64,000 bases of DNA from NCBI GenBank assembly GCA_047967505.1, contig CM106538.1. One strand, 5' to 3'. Positions within the stretch are counted from its first letter, which is position 1. Each line of letters opens with the position of its first letter. Below the pieces are notes generated by a model. It did no database searches, had not been told where the DNA came from, and worked only from the letters and a program-made list of their open reading frames with translations. This document shows positions 44,730 through 55,689 of the stretch, piece by piece. A program made the translations under genes and the position numbers. The stretch is from Dipteris shenzhenensis (taxonomy: Eukaryota > Polypodiophyta > Polypodiopsida > Gleicheniales).

Positions 44730-46323
44730 TCTAAGCATCTGCCATTCACTTCAATCTCATCTTGATTCCTGGCTACAAATGCAAGTGTCTTTCTCTTTAT
44801 TTTCAATGACTCTATGGTGGCAATTCCCTCTGTGAAGACATAACCAACACATTGATCTAGCCGATAGAAGTACTCAATGAAAGAAGAGATAAAGTTTGCA
44901 TTCTACAAATGTTTGGGGGCTTCCTCCTCATCAATATCTCCACTGTTCTTGGAGTCCTGTTATACAATCCAAAACATACAGATGGCTTGGTCATATTCTT
45001 CTTTAATTGATTTATCATTGCATCACAAGATTCTTTGTAAACCACACCCAAAACAACCAAATATCCAAGAGCATATTTAAACAAAGAATCTTGGGAAGAT
45101 TGTGTCATATGCACCCACTTGATACTTGAATTGCAATTGTAAGCCTTTGATTGCTTCCAATAAATAGGATACTTTTTTTACCAAAACAAAGGCAAGTAAT
45201 CCATATTCAGGTGCTTCGTGTGTTATTTCATTTAGCATTACAAAGAATCTTTCAAAGAAAGACACATTTACACTCTTGCTCCAGTGGTGCCTACGTATCA
45301 AGAACAACTACTCCAATTTGTCATTCTTTTGTGTATCTGTTCACACTCTCTAGTCCCTCTAACTTGCCTCCCACATTTATGGTCTTCCATGGCATTTCAT
45401 TCACACTTTGACTAGAGGTACCAAATTTAGAGTTATGTATCCAAGTAAGGAATGTCAAAGCAGTTTGAGGTAGCATTACATCTGTTGTCTTGTTGGGATT
45501 TAAGCAGTCTTTCAACCACTCGTTGCAATATCCAAATATAGTTTGATACCTATCATCGGGTGATGTCATAAAATAGTTTCATCTCCTCCCAACTCTTACC
45601 TAGATTGACTTGTGACTTTTCCTTGAAGAAAGTAGCAATCTTTGGCTGAAGGACTTTGTCACTTTTCATTTCCCAACACCTTTCATCCATGGTTTTGATG
45701 CTTGATGCCTTGGAACCAGATAAAATCACATTTTTCTCTAAGATTTCATGCTACAAAGTGGATATCATAGAGTTCGCCATGCCCAACAAACATCGGAACA
45801 TTGTCGGTCCTAGTCTTTTAGTGCCCTTTGCTTGATTGATTTCTCCCACTTTATAGAAAGTAGAAATTTGTGTTGTGCTCATCTCTTGGACCGATACTTG
45901 ATCCTTTTGATTTGGCAAATTTCCCTTAACATATCAATGCATGATATCCATCCATCCTTGGAAGAGATCATCTGAACATATAATCATATGAACTTTTTTT
46001 TGGTTGAAACTCTTTCCAAAAGACAAATGCACAGTATCAATAAAGTCGTGCATAACACCAATATAGCATATATGACACATTGCTCTCAAGATCGGTTTAA
46101 AAACCGAGGTTACACAAGGAAGAGAAAGCAGAAACAACAACATGGAATCACATACTTCTCTTGAGATCGGTTTTAAGACCGATCTTGTACAATTAATCTT
46201 TAAATACTTCAAGCCAGCTCCTAAATTGTGTGACCTCGAGGACAGCCATAAATATTCATCTATCAATGGATGGGAAGTCAAATCCTTATGCTCAACAAGT
46301 GCTTGCAAGCACATATAACACAT
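44730..46323 (-). pseudogene. unidentified degenerate coding region
   Basis: On the minus strand several frames line up in order: MCYMCLQALVEHKDLTSHPL at 46323, VHLSFGKSFNQKKVHMIICS, DDRYQTIFGYCNEWLKDCLN at about 45555, MPWKTINVGGKLEGLESVN, then YRLDQCVGYVFTEGIATIES and ARNQDEIEVNGRCLDLV at about 44860-44740. They read like protein but match no family I know. Stops and frame changes separate them. Same orientation and close spacing suggest they belong with the FCP1-like/SET pseudogene as cargo, or are an N-terminal part of it. Confidence 0.35.
46090..46184. repeat. two more GATCGGTTTTAAAACCGATC palindromes
   Basis: GATCGGTTTAAAAACCGAGG at 46090 and GATCGGTTTTAAGACCGATC at 46165 belong to the same palindrome family as the 44.2-kb cluster. 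They lie within the unidentified minus-strand coding remnant. Confidence 0.85.
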
Positions 46324-46358
46324 CCACTACAACTTTCAAAACTCTTTCACCTTGCCTC

Positions 46359-46682
46359 TAACAAAACATGTGTGCCTTAGGATCTATGGAGCACTCTAAG
46401 GTGGATGGAACCTATGTGGAGACATGATGAAGAGAGTGCTCATGACATGTACCTCAAGTCAATTAGGTTCCAAGAAGATTAGCTTGGACTCATAAAGAGA
46501 ATCTTGAGATAGTGCAAAGTGCTTGATTTATATTACTTCAAATGAACCTCCCTTTTATAGGTGAGGGTACTTACATCCATATGCTTGCTCACATGTGGGA
46601 TATCTCCTCCATGCCATGTGGTAGCTTTCCCTTTACTCATACCTTTGCTCTACATGTGCTCATGGCACCACAACTCTTAACA
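46359..46682 (-). repeat. 3' LTR of the 46.4-49.4 kb element
   Basis: On the minus strand it begins TGTTAAGAG and ends TTTTGTTA; the terminal CA has mutated. It contains a CTATAAAAGGGAGG promoter box, also present in the 5' LTR. Confidence 0.9.
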
Positions 46683-47201
46683 CCTCCCCTTGGTGCCATG
46701 ATCCTTTGGCTACTGCAAGGTGGTCAGATGTGAGTTAGAAGATCAAATCCTCCCCTGGGTGCTTACATAGCTACTCTCAAGTGGTCAGGTTTGATTTACA
46801 AAATATAGGCAAGGTTGACAAGATTTTTGTTTCTCAATGCTTCATGTTGATGGCGTTTGCTTCTTCGCTTGACGTAGCTGGATGCATGATGCTTTGTTCT
46901 TCCATGTGCCTTAATGCTTTATGTGTGGATGCCATGTTCTGTGCTATGGTCATCTCATGCACTTGTGCTTTTGGCATGCTTATGACAATGATGTGTACAT
47001 TCATGCTTTGCCTTTCCATTTGTTGCAAAGGTCTTACCAATTGATTTATTTCAATATTGGTAGTGTCTAATTGCATACAATGATTCTGACTTGACAGGCA
47101 CATAGAGCTCAAAAAGACGATCATTTTTCCTTTTTGGAGCACATACAAATTCTTCCTGGATTGGAGGCTTATCGAAGTTTCTGTGACGAAGGGAGGCAAT
47201 T

Positions 47202-47447
47202 AACACTGTATTGGAGAATTTGGGAATCTCCCAAGTCCCACTTTCAAGTAAAGGGTTAAGATTTAACCATGTGGCCAAAACTTGAATCCTAATTTGAAAG
47301 TGGGACTTGGGAGGATTCCCTAATATGATGTTTAGGATGGACTCCACGTTCAAGTAATGGGTTTAAATTTGACCATGTGGCCAATTCTTAACCATATTGG
47401 GAAGTCCCAAATTATTTGAAAATTCCCATATCCCCTAATATAGTGTT
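47202..47447. mobile_element. 246-bp MITE with AACACT ends
   Basis: The ends read AACACTGTATTGGAGAATTT on the plus strand and AACACTATATTAGGGGATAT on the minus strand. They are flanked by a 4-bp duplication AATT (47198-47201 and 47448-47451). End sequence and duplication length both match the large composite transposon around it. Inside, a further AAGTCCCACTTT/AAAGTGGGACTT inverted pair and an internal ATCATATTAGGG end-like word suggest a dimeric or nested MITE. It codes for nothing. Confidence 0.75.
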
Positions 47448-48049
47448 AATTGATGATGTGGCATAGGCTGTTCATATGGAGCTTACAAATTATGCTTATC
47501 AAGAAGCTTGTGAGCTTAGGTGGCACTTGGTGATGTGGCACTTTTAACTAACCTTTACCCTAATCATGGTGGGTTGAGTTGACTAGACCAAGGTTAGGTC
47601 ATATCTGCCATGTGGGCATAATCTAACCATAGGCTTAATTAAACCACATGATGAACCCAACCAAACCTTAGCTTAACTACACACGCCTTATGTGCCACGT
47701 GTCCTATGGAAAACCTTGTGAAAGGCATCACTTTTGGAGAAGGTATCTGCCACCGTCGTGACCGCTAGTAGAGGATCAGTCGTGCTGGAGAGAAGACGGG
47801 CTGTGCTTCAATTTGTTGGTGTAGAGAACTTTGTCTATGGGTCTGTAGATGTTGCTGGAGCCTAGAGGCCATAGGCTGGCATTAGTGGCATGGAAGCTGT
47901 GCTGGTGGCGATGGCTGGTGGAGGCTAGAGCTCAGGGAGTCATTCATTAGGAGCATCTTGCCGGACATTTGGCTTAAGCTAGGAAGCGATGGAGCTAGGA
48001 GCCGTTGCTAGTTCCTTGTCTAGAGGAAGGCTACTAGTCGTGAAGTTGG

Positions 48050-48780
48050 AAGCCTTTGTGAAGAACTTGTAGCTCTTTTGAGCTATAGAAGCCGTTGTGT
48101 GGCGGACGGGCCAGCTTTGCCATAAGCTTGCTGAAGGCCTTGAGGATCTTTGGAGTTGTGGAGGGCTGTAACCGACAGCATTGTGAGATCTTGGTGGACG
48201 AGCTCCTCAGAATCTATTGCAGTAGGTTGTGGTCGATGTCCATGCTTTTCAAGACTGCATGCAAACCTTCGGTCATTTGAGTCATGTTGTTGGAGTTTTG
48301 GCACTGCTATTCATGCACCGTGAGGCTGGATCTAGTCGCTAGAGAGCATTGGTGCATTGCAAAGTTGAAGCTAGCAGATGGCAGGCAAGCTTGATGAAGG
48401 AGTAGCTTGAAGGGTGCCAAAGTTGGGCAGCCGCTTGCTGCTATTCATCGCAAACAATGAATGAGTTGCCTTGAAGGCCAGTGTTGGGCCGTGAGCATTG
48501 TAGCAGTCGAGGGAGATGCCACTTTGGTCATTGGAGAGGCATAGATAGCTTGGTCATGCTGCAGATTCGTCTTGTTGGAGAAGACTTGGCTGAAGCTGGT
48601 GTTCGGCGTCAGGGGCTCGTTGATGGAGGCTTGCTTGCCTTGGAAATTCACTCCTCCCAGTAGCTCAGCCCTTGTTGTTGTCGAGCTACCCAGCTCCCAT
48701 TTTTGACTGTGCTCTCTATAAGTATTGACTCCTTTTGAGTCTCGCATAGCTCATCTCATTAATCCATTCAGGTTGGGGAA
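48050..48780. other. interior of the LTR element without recognised genes
   Basis: Higher-GC sequence with overlapping frames on both strands (48083-48304, 48445-48747). None resembles a retroelement protein. It is treated as the structural filler of a non-autonomous element. Confidence 0.5.
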
Positions 48781-49100
48781 CTATGGCAGATGACCAGCCT
48801 GTTCTAGAGGCCTCAATGACTGTCGAAACCTCGGCCCATGAAATGCCTCCAAGTGATGGAGTTTCCAAATGGCAGAAGAACTCTCACAATATATCTCTCA
48901 AAGAAAATACTCAAGGGACTCTCTTGCTCTCACAGAATAAAGAACACTCAAGCTCACAATGAATCTCTCATGAAATTGATGGACGGAAAATTTCTCTCAA
49001 GGGACGGAAATTTGTTCTCAATCTAAAACTAAAACTAACCTACGAGAAAAACATGAGCTCCTAAGACATGCCTACAACTAATCTAGGAGACTAGACCTAA

Positions 49101-49112
49101 GCTCTGATACCA
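49101..49112 (-). other. primer-binding site of the 46.4-49.4 kb element
   Basis: Minus strand TGGTATCAGAGC, directly abutting the CA end of the right LTR. It is complementary to initiator tRNA-Met and fixes the element's orientation. Confidence 0.92.
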
Positions 49113-49429
49113 TGACAAAACATGTGTGCCTCAGGATCTATGGAGCACTCTAAGGTGGATGGAACCTATGTGGAGACATGATAAAGAGAGTGCTCATGAC
49201 ATGTACCTCAAGTCAATTAGGTTCCAAGATAGATTAGCTTGGACTCATAAAGAGAATCTTGAGATAGTGCAACATGCTTGATTTATATTACTTTAGAGGA
49301 ACCTCCCTTTTATAGATGAGGGTACTTACATCCATATGCTTGCTCACATGTGGGATATCTCCTCCATGCCATGTGGCATCTTTCCCTTTACTCATACCTT
49401 TGCTCTACCATGGCACCACAACTTCAACA
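49113..49429 (-). repeat. 5' LTR of the 46.4-49.4 kb element
   Basis: On the minus strand it begins TGTTGAAGTTG and ends TTTTGTCA, giving intact TG...CA ends. A TATA-type box is near 49310. Confidence 0.92.
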
Positions 49430-49431
49430 GC

Positions 49432-50640
49432 CTCTTGTTACAATTAGAAAATTGTGGATCGAAGAACAAAAACATATATGTTTTTGCATACCTTTCTTTG
49501 CTGGTGGCTAAGTGGGTTTTCTTAATGATAGAGATGGGTTTCTTAATGGTTGTCATACCCATGAAGATATTGATGCATTGTTTTGCCGTCTTTCAGAGCA
49601 ATTGAGGACAAATCATTCTCTCACTCTAGCACATCTTATGAAAACCTTCAACGAGTGAACAGGCTCAAGGCCTGCCCCATTTATGATGATAGAGGTTCCA
49701 GAATTTAAAGGGTTTATTGATGGTTACTCATGTGAACGCCATGATAAACTTATTGGACATTTAAAGCCACTGCATTTTTGTTTTTTCATACAAGATGACA
49801 TTCCAGTAATGTAGTACAAAATGAATCACATGCAAGATCATTGGATGCCAAAGGGTGGTGGCATAGAGTTGTGGAAAAGAGATATTCTTGGAAAACCTTT
49901 GTTGCCAATTGGGGAACCAACAGTGCTTCCAATGTGTGAGTACTTAAAAGATAGTACTCAAGTGGTGAATGGCATAAAGGACTATATAAAATATTGGAAC
50001 AAGCATCGCATTGACAAAGGCTCACTGGATCCTTATTCTATATACATTACGCCAGTGATACGGTATTGGGAAAACATGATCAATGCATTGTTAGAATTTG
50101 CATCAACTATGCAAAGTCAAGATATATGTACAGGCTTTTGGCCATAGACAACACATGCAACAGAATAGAACACCAGCACCGAAAATGAAGGCTTCATGTC
50201 TTTAAAGGCATTGGAAGACCACTACTGTGGTCCACAATGTAACAAGACAAAAGATACATTCCAACCTCTTATAGATGTAAAAAAGGGCGACTTTGTTCTT
50301 GTGAGGCCAAGCGACAATATATATCCAATTTGGTTGGGTGAAGCCGAGTCAGACATTGAATCCAACACTTCCTCTAAAGAATACAACATGGTATTGATAA
50401 AATATTGGGCGCCATGTTCTCTAAGAAGAATGCAAGTGAGGAAGAAGTGTATGCAAATTGTTGGGAGAAATTTTGGATGTGCAATGACAAAGATGCTACA
50501 CGTTGGGAGTAAGCAGACTCAATAGTATGGAGTTGGACACCGAAAGGAGGGAAGAAGCCCAAGAAGATCAAAATTCCACCTACCATGTGTGAGAAAGCAG
50601 AAGCAAGCGTAGAAGGGGCTGATCAAGTAAACGACAAGAG
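49432..50640 (+). pseudogene. transposase-like remnant, C-terminal half
   Basis: Directly after the target duplication of the LTR element the plus strand reads LLLQLENCGSKNKNIYVFAY, then LSLLVAKWVF, and in the next frame GCHTHEDIDALFCRLSEQLR then TNHSLTLAHLMKTF. The QxDNC-ENKN and GHTHEDID pattern belongs to a transposase-like family common in non-seed plants, probably the one Pfam lists as DUF7869 (from memory). Farther on, VPEFKGFIDGYSCERHDKLI and WMPKGGGIELWKRDIL follow, and a terminal domain reads KKGDFVLVRPSDNIYPIWLG with VLIKYWAP. Stops near 49657 and 49814 and frame changes disable it. The N-terminal half is missing or beyond recognition left of the LTR insertion. Confidence 0.6.
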
Positions 50641-50646
50641 TGCAGA

Positions 50647-51110
50647 TTGAGCTAATGCTCAATGGTCTTAATAAGGTTTTGTTTTGTTTAAATAATGGCT
50701 TGTATTGAGTAGTTCAACTCATTGTCTTGAGCACTTTCATGTGTTCAATTCTTGGAAGTTGGCCTTGAGCTGATACTCAATGGTCTTAAGGTTTTGTTTT
50801 CTTTAAATAAGGGCTTGTATTGAGTAGTTCAGCTCATTATCTTCCTATTGGTTGAGCACTTTCATGTGTTCAATTCTTGGAAGTTGGCCCTGCGCTAATA
50901 CTCAATGGTCTTAAGGTTTTGTTTTCTTTAAATAAGGGCTTGTATTGAGTAGTTCAGCTCATTGTCTTCCTATTGGTTGAATGTGTAATAATTATCATTG
51001 ACAATGCCATGATGATGACAACAAGCTTAGCTTCAGCTCATTGTCTTCCTATTGGTTGAATGCGTGACAATTACCATTGACAATGTCATGATGATGATAA
51101 CAAGCTTAGC
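50647..51110. repeat. two interlocked tandem repeats near the right TIR
   Basis: A unit of 118-125 bp starts at 50647, 50765 and 50890 (third copy partial) and carries CTCAATGGTCTTAA, GTATTGAGTAGTTCA and CAATTCTTGGAAGTTGGCC. From 50953 a second unit of 79 bp (CATTGTCTTCCTATTGGTTG ... AACAAGCTTAGC) is repeated twice. They lie between the transposase-like remnant and the right end of the composite element. Confidence 0.9.
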
Positions 51111-51879
51111 TTCACTTTGGTCATTTCTTTAAACAAATGGCGTTTATATCTTTACACCAACTATTATATAAATGTGTTGATAATTCAACAAAGTTAACTC
51201 TCTTGTATGGCATTGCAATGTTAAATTTGAGCTTTTCATTGTCTATTGGAATGTTTTTCAAGTTTTCATTGTCAAATACTAAATAATTTAAGGTGAGTTA
51301 TTGTAGGTGGCTTGTGCAATCATGTTGCAATTGAAGAAGATTTTTGAGTTTACACAACAAATACTTCATTCCCAAAGTTAATGAGACATCTCACTTATTT
51401 TCTCATTAAAATGGCATCAATGAGATACATAAAGATCATATGCATCATTCCCAAAATTAATGAAACACTCTAAATTAATCAATGTAAAATAACAAAACCA
51501 AAATTAATAGAATTTGACATTCTTAGTCTAAGAGACACTACAGATGCAACAACCATTTCCCAAAATTAATGAAACAATGGACACAGCAACAAACTAAAGA
51601 TCCACAATGTGACTATGTATGAAATAAGAGATCCATTATGGTTGAGCCAAGATGAAGATGGGTTAGAAAGATGAGAAGAGTATGAGGAAGGTGTCCAAAA
51701 ATGGGAGAGTACATGTAAGGTTCTCTCTCCCAATTTCATTTTCCCAAAATTACTAATACCGTGTTATCAATAGACATGACTTGTTTCTCTTAAAGAGATG
51801 CTATGCTTATACACCTACTTGGTGTAAAAATACATCCTTTAAGGTATAAAAATAAACTCATAAACAATGTTCATACACA

Positions 51880-54800
51880 TTAATGAGAGAAAATAGATCA
51901 AAATAAGCTCATAAGAGTTGTTTATATACATTTTTAAGAGCACAGAGATCAAAACAATCTCATAAAAAATATACATACACATTAATGAGAGATAAAAAGT
52001 GATTGGTTTATTTTGAAATTTGTTTAATATGAAATTCTAGACCCAAGTTCTTGAGTACTAAGTTCTTGGCTACCATACTCATGACTTATAGGCTCCTCTA
52101 GAATAGTCTTGGAGGTTTGACAAGGATCATTAGTGCATGATATAGTTAAGACTTCCTTACTTGCCCTACTTTCTCCACTAACATGATTGTTTCATCTTGT
52201 CTACAAGGTTTTAGGTTTAGGCTCATCATTACCTCCTTTAGATAATGATTTCTTGATCGTCTCACCTCCTCTAGTCTTCTGTGAGGCCCACTACCTCTTA
52301 TAGGTAATGCTTCCTTCCTTACCCCACCTTTCCACATCCCCATCCTTCAAAAGTGGATTTGGTTACCTTTATGCGTATTAATTTCTCTCTTCCCATTGCT
52401 ATAGGCTTCCCTTTCCCTTTTATGGAAACATCATGGATTAATTCTTGCCTTTGGCCTTCTTGTATGACAAGTGGAATCTCCTTGACTCTTTCTAGTACTC
52501 AATCCCCATGCATTTTTATGTGCATTTCTATTAATTGCTCCACACGATTTAGCTAAGAAGGTAAGTATGGGTCTGTAAAACAAGGATCTAAGGCGTGGAG
52601 TATACTTCCAACTGAAGGAAAAAGAATCGAAAGTGTGGAGAATGTCAAAATCAATGTTCAAGTGTAGAAGAAGTGTATCTTTGAAAAGAGATTTAGGGGG
52701 AATTTTAGTTAAAATTTTGTTTGAATAAAGAACATGAAAGTACTTCGAACTTTTTTCCTTTGGAATTGACTGAAAAAGAAATAATGCATTGTTGAGTAAT
52801 TTGGTGGTACATACCTTGGGAACGTCAAAGGGAGTGATTTGCAAAAGCCAAGAAGTTAGAGACGATCAATGTTTAGCCCAGTCAATGGAATAGTGTGAGG
52901 TATCATCATTATCTGGTGTTTTTCTTTTGAGAGGAGAGGTGCTGAAAGATTTCAGTTGGGAAGCTTTAATATGAGAGGCAAGGGAAGGGTTGATGAGCAG
53001 GGAATAAGGGATAGATTTTTGGAATTTAGGGGTTTATTTTGGGGGGGAACTACGTCTTGTTTTGGGTGGAAGAGGTTGAGTTTAGCAGTAGAGGATAGGG
53101 AAAGAATGTTAAGGGCTAGGGAGGGACCTGGGAGGTTGAGAAAGGAAGAGGGGAGGGAGTAGTCAGTGGAGCGGGAAAGGGAATTTGCTGTTTCAAGGAG
53201 GAGGATCCTAAAGTGATAAAAGGTGACAAGGGAGAAGATTACCTCTTTAGGTAATTGCGACATCTAGTTTAAGAAGGACAAGAATTTGTCTTGTAAGGAG
53301 CCAAAAGGGGAAGAGATATCTAAATGGTTATGTACTAGACAACATGATCAAACTAGAGGATAGAGCATTTGCAGGACATGTTCATCTTCTTAATGAGATA
53401 GGTAAACTTTATGTAAGGCATGAAGATATTCCAACAATTCTTGACATAATAATTGTCATCTTTGTTTAAAGAGCTAGCATCATTATGAGTGGCACCTTTT
53501 GAGCAAAAGAAAACCTCCTTGGGGAGGCCACATTTAGAATGGCCAATAGAGCTTAGAAAAAAGTGGGTGTTGAAGAAGTAATTTGAGTTAGGATGTTAAC
53601 TCCCCTGATAGGCATCTTCTTTGCATTGATCCACCTCTTTTGATGAGAGGTTACAAATGAAGGCAAGGGATTGAATGGAAAAGGGTGCAAGAGAGCTGAG
53701 GTTCTCAAGACACCAAATCTTATGATCAACAATGGGAGCTTTCATTTCTATGTGTCTAAGAGAAAGAAGGGGCACATAGGAAGCAAAATTATTGAGCTCT
53801 CTACTGTCAAGGGGCTTAGGTGTTTGTGAGAGACATTGAGAGAGGGTTTTGAAAGAAGCCTTGTCTTTGGGGGAGAAGAGATCAAGATTAATAAAGCTAT
53901 GAAAACTAGTGTTTAAAGGGGATAAACCAATAGGGATGGGGAGGGGGAAGGCACCATTGAGAATAAGGATGTCATTTGCAAGGCCATATGATACTCATTC
54001 AAAGTACTAGTGTCATTGAGATTGATAGTGGCTAGGTTTGAGGCTTTTTCAAGTCTGGCAAAAGCGCCATCACTTTCGCTTTGTGAGAATTTAAGAAGTT
54101 TGATCCAATCATTAAGGGAGAGCATTTTAATAGAGTAACACTGAGCTTTTTGAAAGGGCTTTGAGATCGTGCATTCTAATGAACAAAAAAGAAATCAAGT
54201 TTCTAGAAACATGAGAGTACTACTTGGGATATGGGAGAAGGTGTCGAGAGTGGGCTATTGAGTGACTTGGACTGAAGTGTAGTATCCCAAGAATACTTTT
54301 GCAAAGACAAGAAGAGGATTAGTGACAAGATTTATGTAAATTGTAGGTAACACAAGTTTAATGAAAGGAATCATCTCTAAGCAATGATGGTCTCAAATAC
54401 TAAAAGGATTAGTTGTATTTTTTATAACAGTTCACTTCGACATCTTAATATAAAACCCTCTTTTTTTGGAAAAAAATAATTTGGCTAACTTAAGTAGTCC
54501 ATGAACTACCTAGTCTTTAAGCTAGTGCATGGAATCCATAATAAGGATTGGATCCCTCAAATTGGCAAACAATCAAGCCTTATCCAACCCAACTACACAA
54601 GAAAAAACCTCTCAACCCTAGGCAAACTCCAAGTGATAAGGAATATTTAAGAAAATAGTGCAATCATTAATAGGGATTTTTTAATAAGAAAAATTGCACA
54701 TTTCTAACGTACTTTACTTACAAAAGGGAAATTTTAACAGGATATTGGTAGGAAAATAAATAAAACATTTATGGACTAGGATGAAATACGTGTGTAAGAT

Positions 54801-55440
54801 AAGGGTATTTATATTGGTCCCATGATGCATACATGCTATATGGGATTTTTGTCAAAGAGTTTACTAAGAAATATTTAAGATAAGACATGCATTCAATAAA
54901 AGGGATTTTGTTTCTTGTTATCCCACAATGAGAGAGTAGACGCTATAGTAGGAATGGCCAGGTGGGCCTACAAGGAAAAAAGAAAGACCCTTGAAGGGAA
55001 GAATTAGCCCCTTGAAATAAAGGATCCTAAAGGGAAGAAGCCCAAGCTTCAAGCCTTGGGAAGAAGGGCCGATCCCCCATCAGGGCCACCGATCCTCCCA
55101 TCAAGGAGTGGACATAGCCCAAAGAGCTCAAAGAGACCTAATGAAGGGAGCTCAAAGCAGAAAGTAAAATTTAGAACCAGCCCCTTGAACGAAAGGAGTG
55201 ACAAGGGCCCATCCTCCAAGTAATCGGATGTACAAAAGAACCCAAGTGACCAAATGTAGCTGAAAAACCTCAATGTATGAGATATAGCTATTCAATTATT
55301 AATGAAACCAAACTGTAATTACTTGTGGAGTGGTCGAATGTTTGTGGCCATTTGAATACAAGTTTCGTTTATACAAACAAGCTATTTTAGGATCTTGTTT
55401 TAAACAAAAAAGCTTTTTAAAATCACAACCAGCATGGTGA
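51880..55440. other. no recognisable gene
   Basis: Short frames on both strands, the longest 137 codons on the minus strand at 52431; none shows a family pattern. Codon texture is poor. Decayed element sequence is likely. Confidence 0.45.
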
Positions 55441-55455
55441 CCACAAGTTTCCTTT

Positions 55456-55681
55456 GTTTTAGAATTGCAACAACTAGCACAGTCGTCGTACATGATAAGT
55501 GGTCATCAGTGGGGTGTTTGCTTGCATATAATATATGGGCCCTTGAGGGTTCCCCTTTAGGGTTAAGGGCCATATCGACATGCCACTGGCCATATAGGGT
55601 ATGTCGATATGGACCTTGCCCTTAAAGTGAACCCCTGAAGGGCCACAATTGCATTTATGCAAGATGTTTTAGAATTGCAAC
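55456..55681. repeat. foldback/MITE-like hairpin with 16-bp direct flanks
   Basis: Arms 55537-55584 and 55597-55644 pair over about 48 bases (the core TATGTCGATATGG pairs with CCATATCGACATG) around a 12-base loop. Weaker pairing extends to about 55520 and 55665. The word GTTTTAGAATTGCAAC occurs directly at 55456-55471 and at 55666-55681. It is either a MITE with a duplicated flank or a small-RNA precursor-like locus. Confidence 0.75.
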
Positions 55682-55689
55682 TAGTGGAG

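Larger units (their letters stand above)
46359..49429 (-). mobile_element. complete non-autonomous LTR retrotransposon, 3,071 bp
   Basis: Two LTRs (46359-46682 and 49113-49429) bound a 2.4-kb interior. The 5-bp target duplication GCCTC is perfect (46354-46358 and 49430-49434). Next to the right LTR lies a perfect primer site TGGTATCAGAGC (49112-49101, minus strand). Next to the left LTR lies a polypurine tract AAGGGGAGG (46691-46683). So transcription runs on the minus strand. The interior encodes no gag, protease or polymerase that I can recognise; it must use proteins of another element. The LTRs differ at roughly 14 positions plus one 7-8-base indel, about 95% identity by eye, so the insertion is not recent. 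It landed inside the transposase-like gene of the larger TIR element. Confidence 0.92.
41876..51765. mobile_element. composite TIR DNA transposon, 9.9 kb, with cargo
   Basis: The left end begins AACACTATATTAGTAATTTT. The right end, read on the minus strand, begins AACACGGTATTAGTAATTTT. About 25 of the first 28 bases agree. ATCA flanks both ends (41872-41875 and 51766-51769), as a 4-bp target duplication. The outside is the same tandem repeat on both sides, as expected if the element landed within a unit. Inside are a transposase-like remnant (plus strand), an FCP1-like/SET pseudogene and an unidentified coding remnant (minus strand), and a 3,071-bp LTR element. Without the LTR element the transposon would be about 6.8 kb. 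The superfamily is uncertain: the ends contain CACTA but the duplication is not the 3 bp typical of CACTA elements. Confidence 0.6.

Noticed and set aside
42097-46323. Giant-virus insertion as the source of the SET and FCP1 sequences
   Set aside because: An apparent spliceosomal intron and plant-type FCP1 loop point to a plant origin; no viral core genes are visible.
41876-51765. Assignment of the large element to CACTA/En-Spm
   Set aside because: The ends contain CACTA on the left only, and the flanks fit a 4-bp, not a 3-bp, duplication; superfamily left open.
52431-52844. 137-codon minus-strand frame as a possible gene
   Set aside because: No domain, no supporting promoter or splice signals; left as unassigned.
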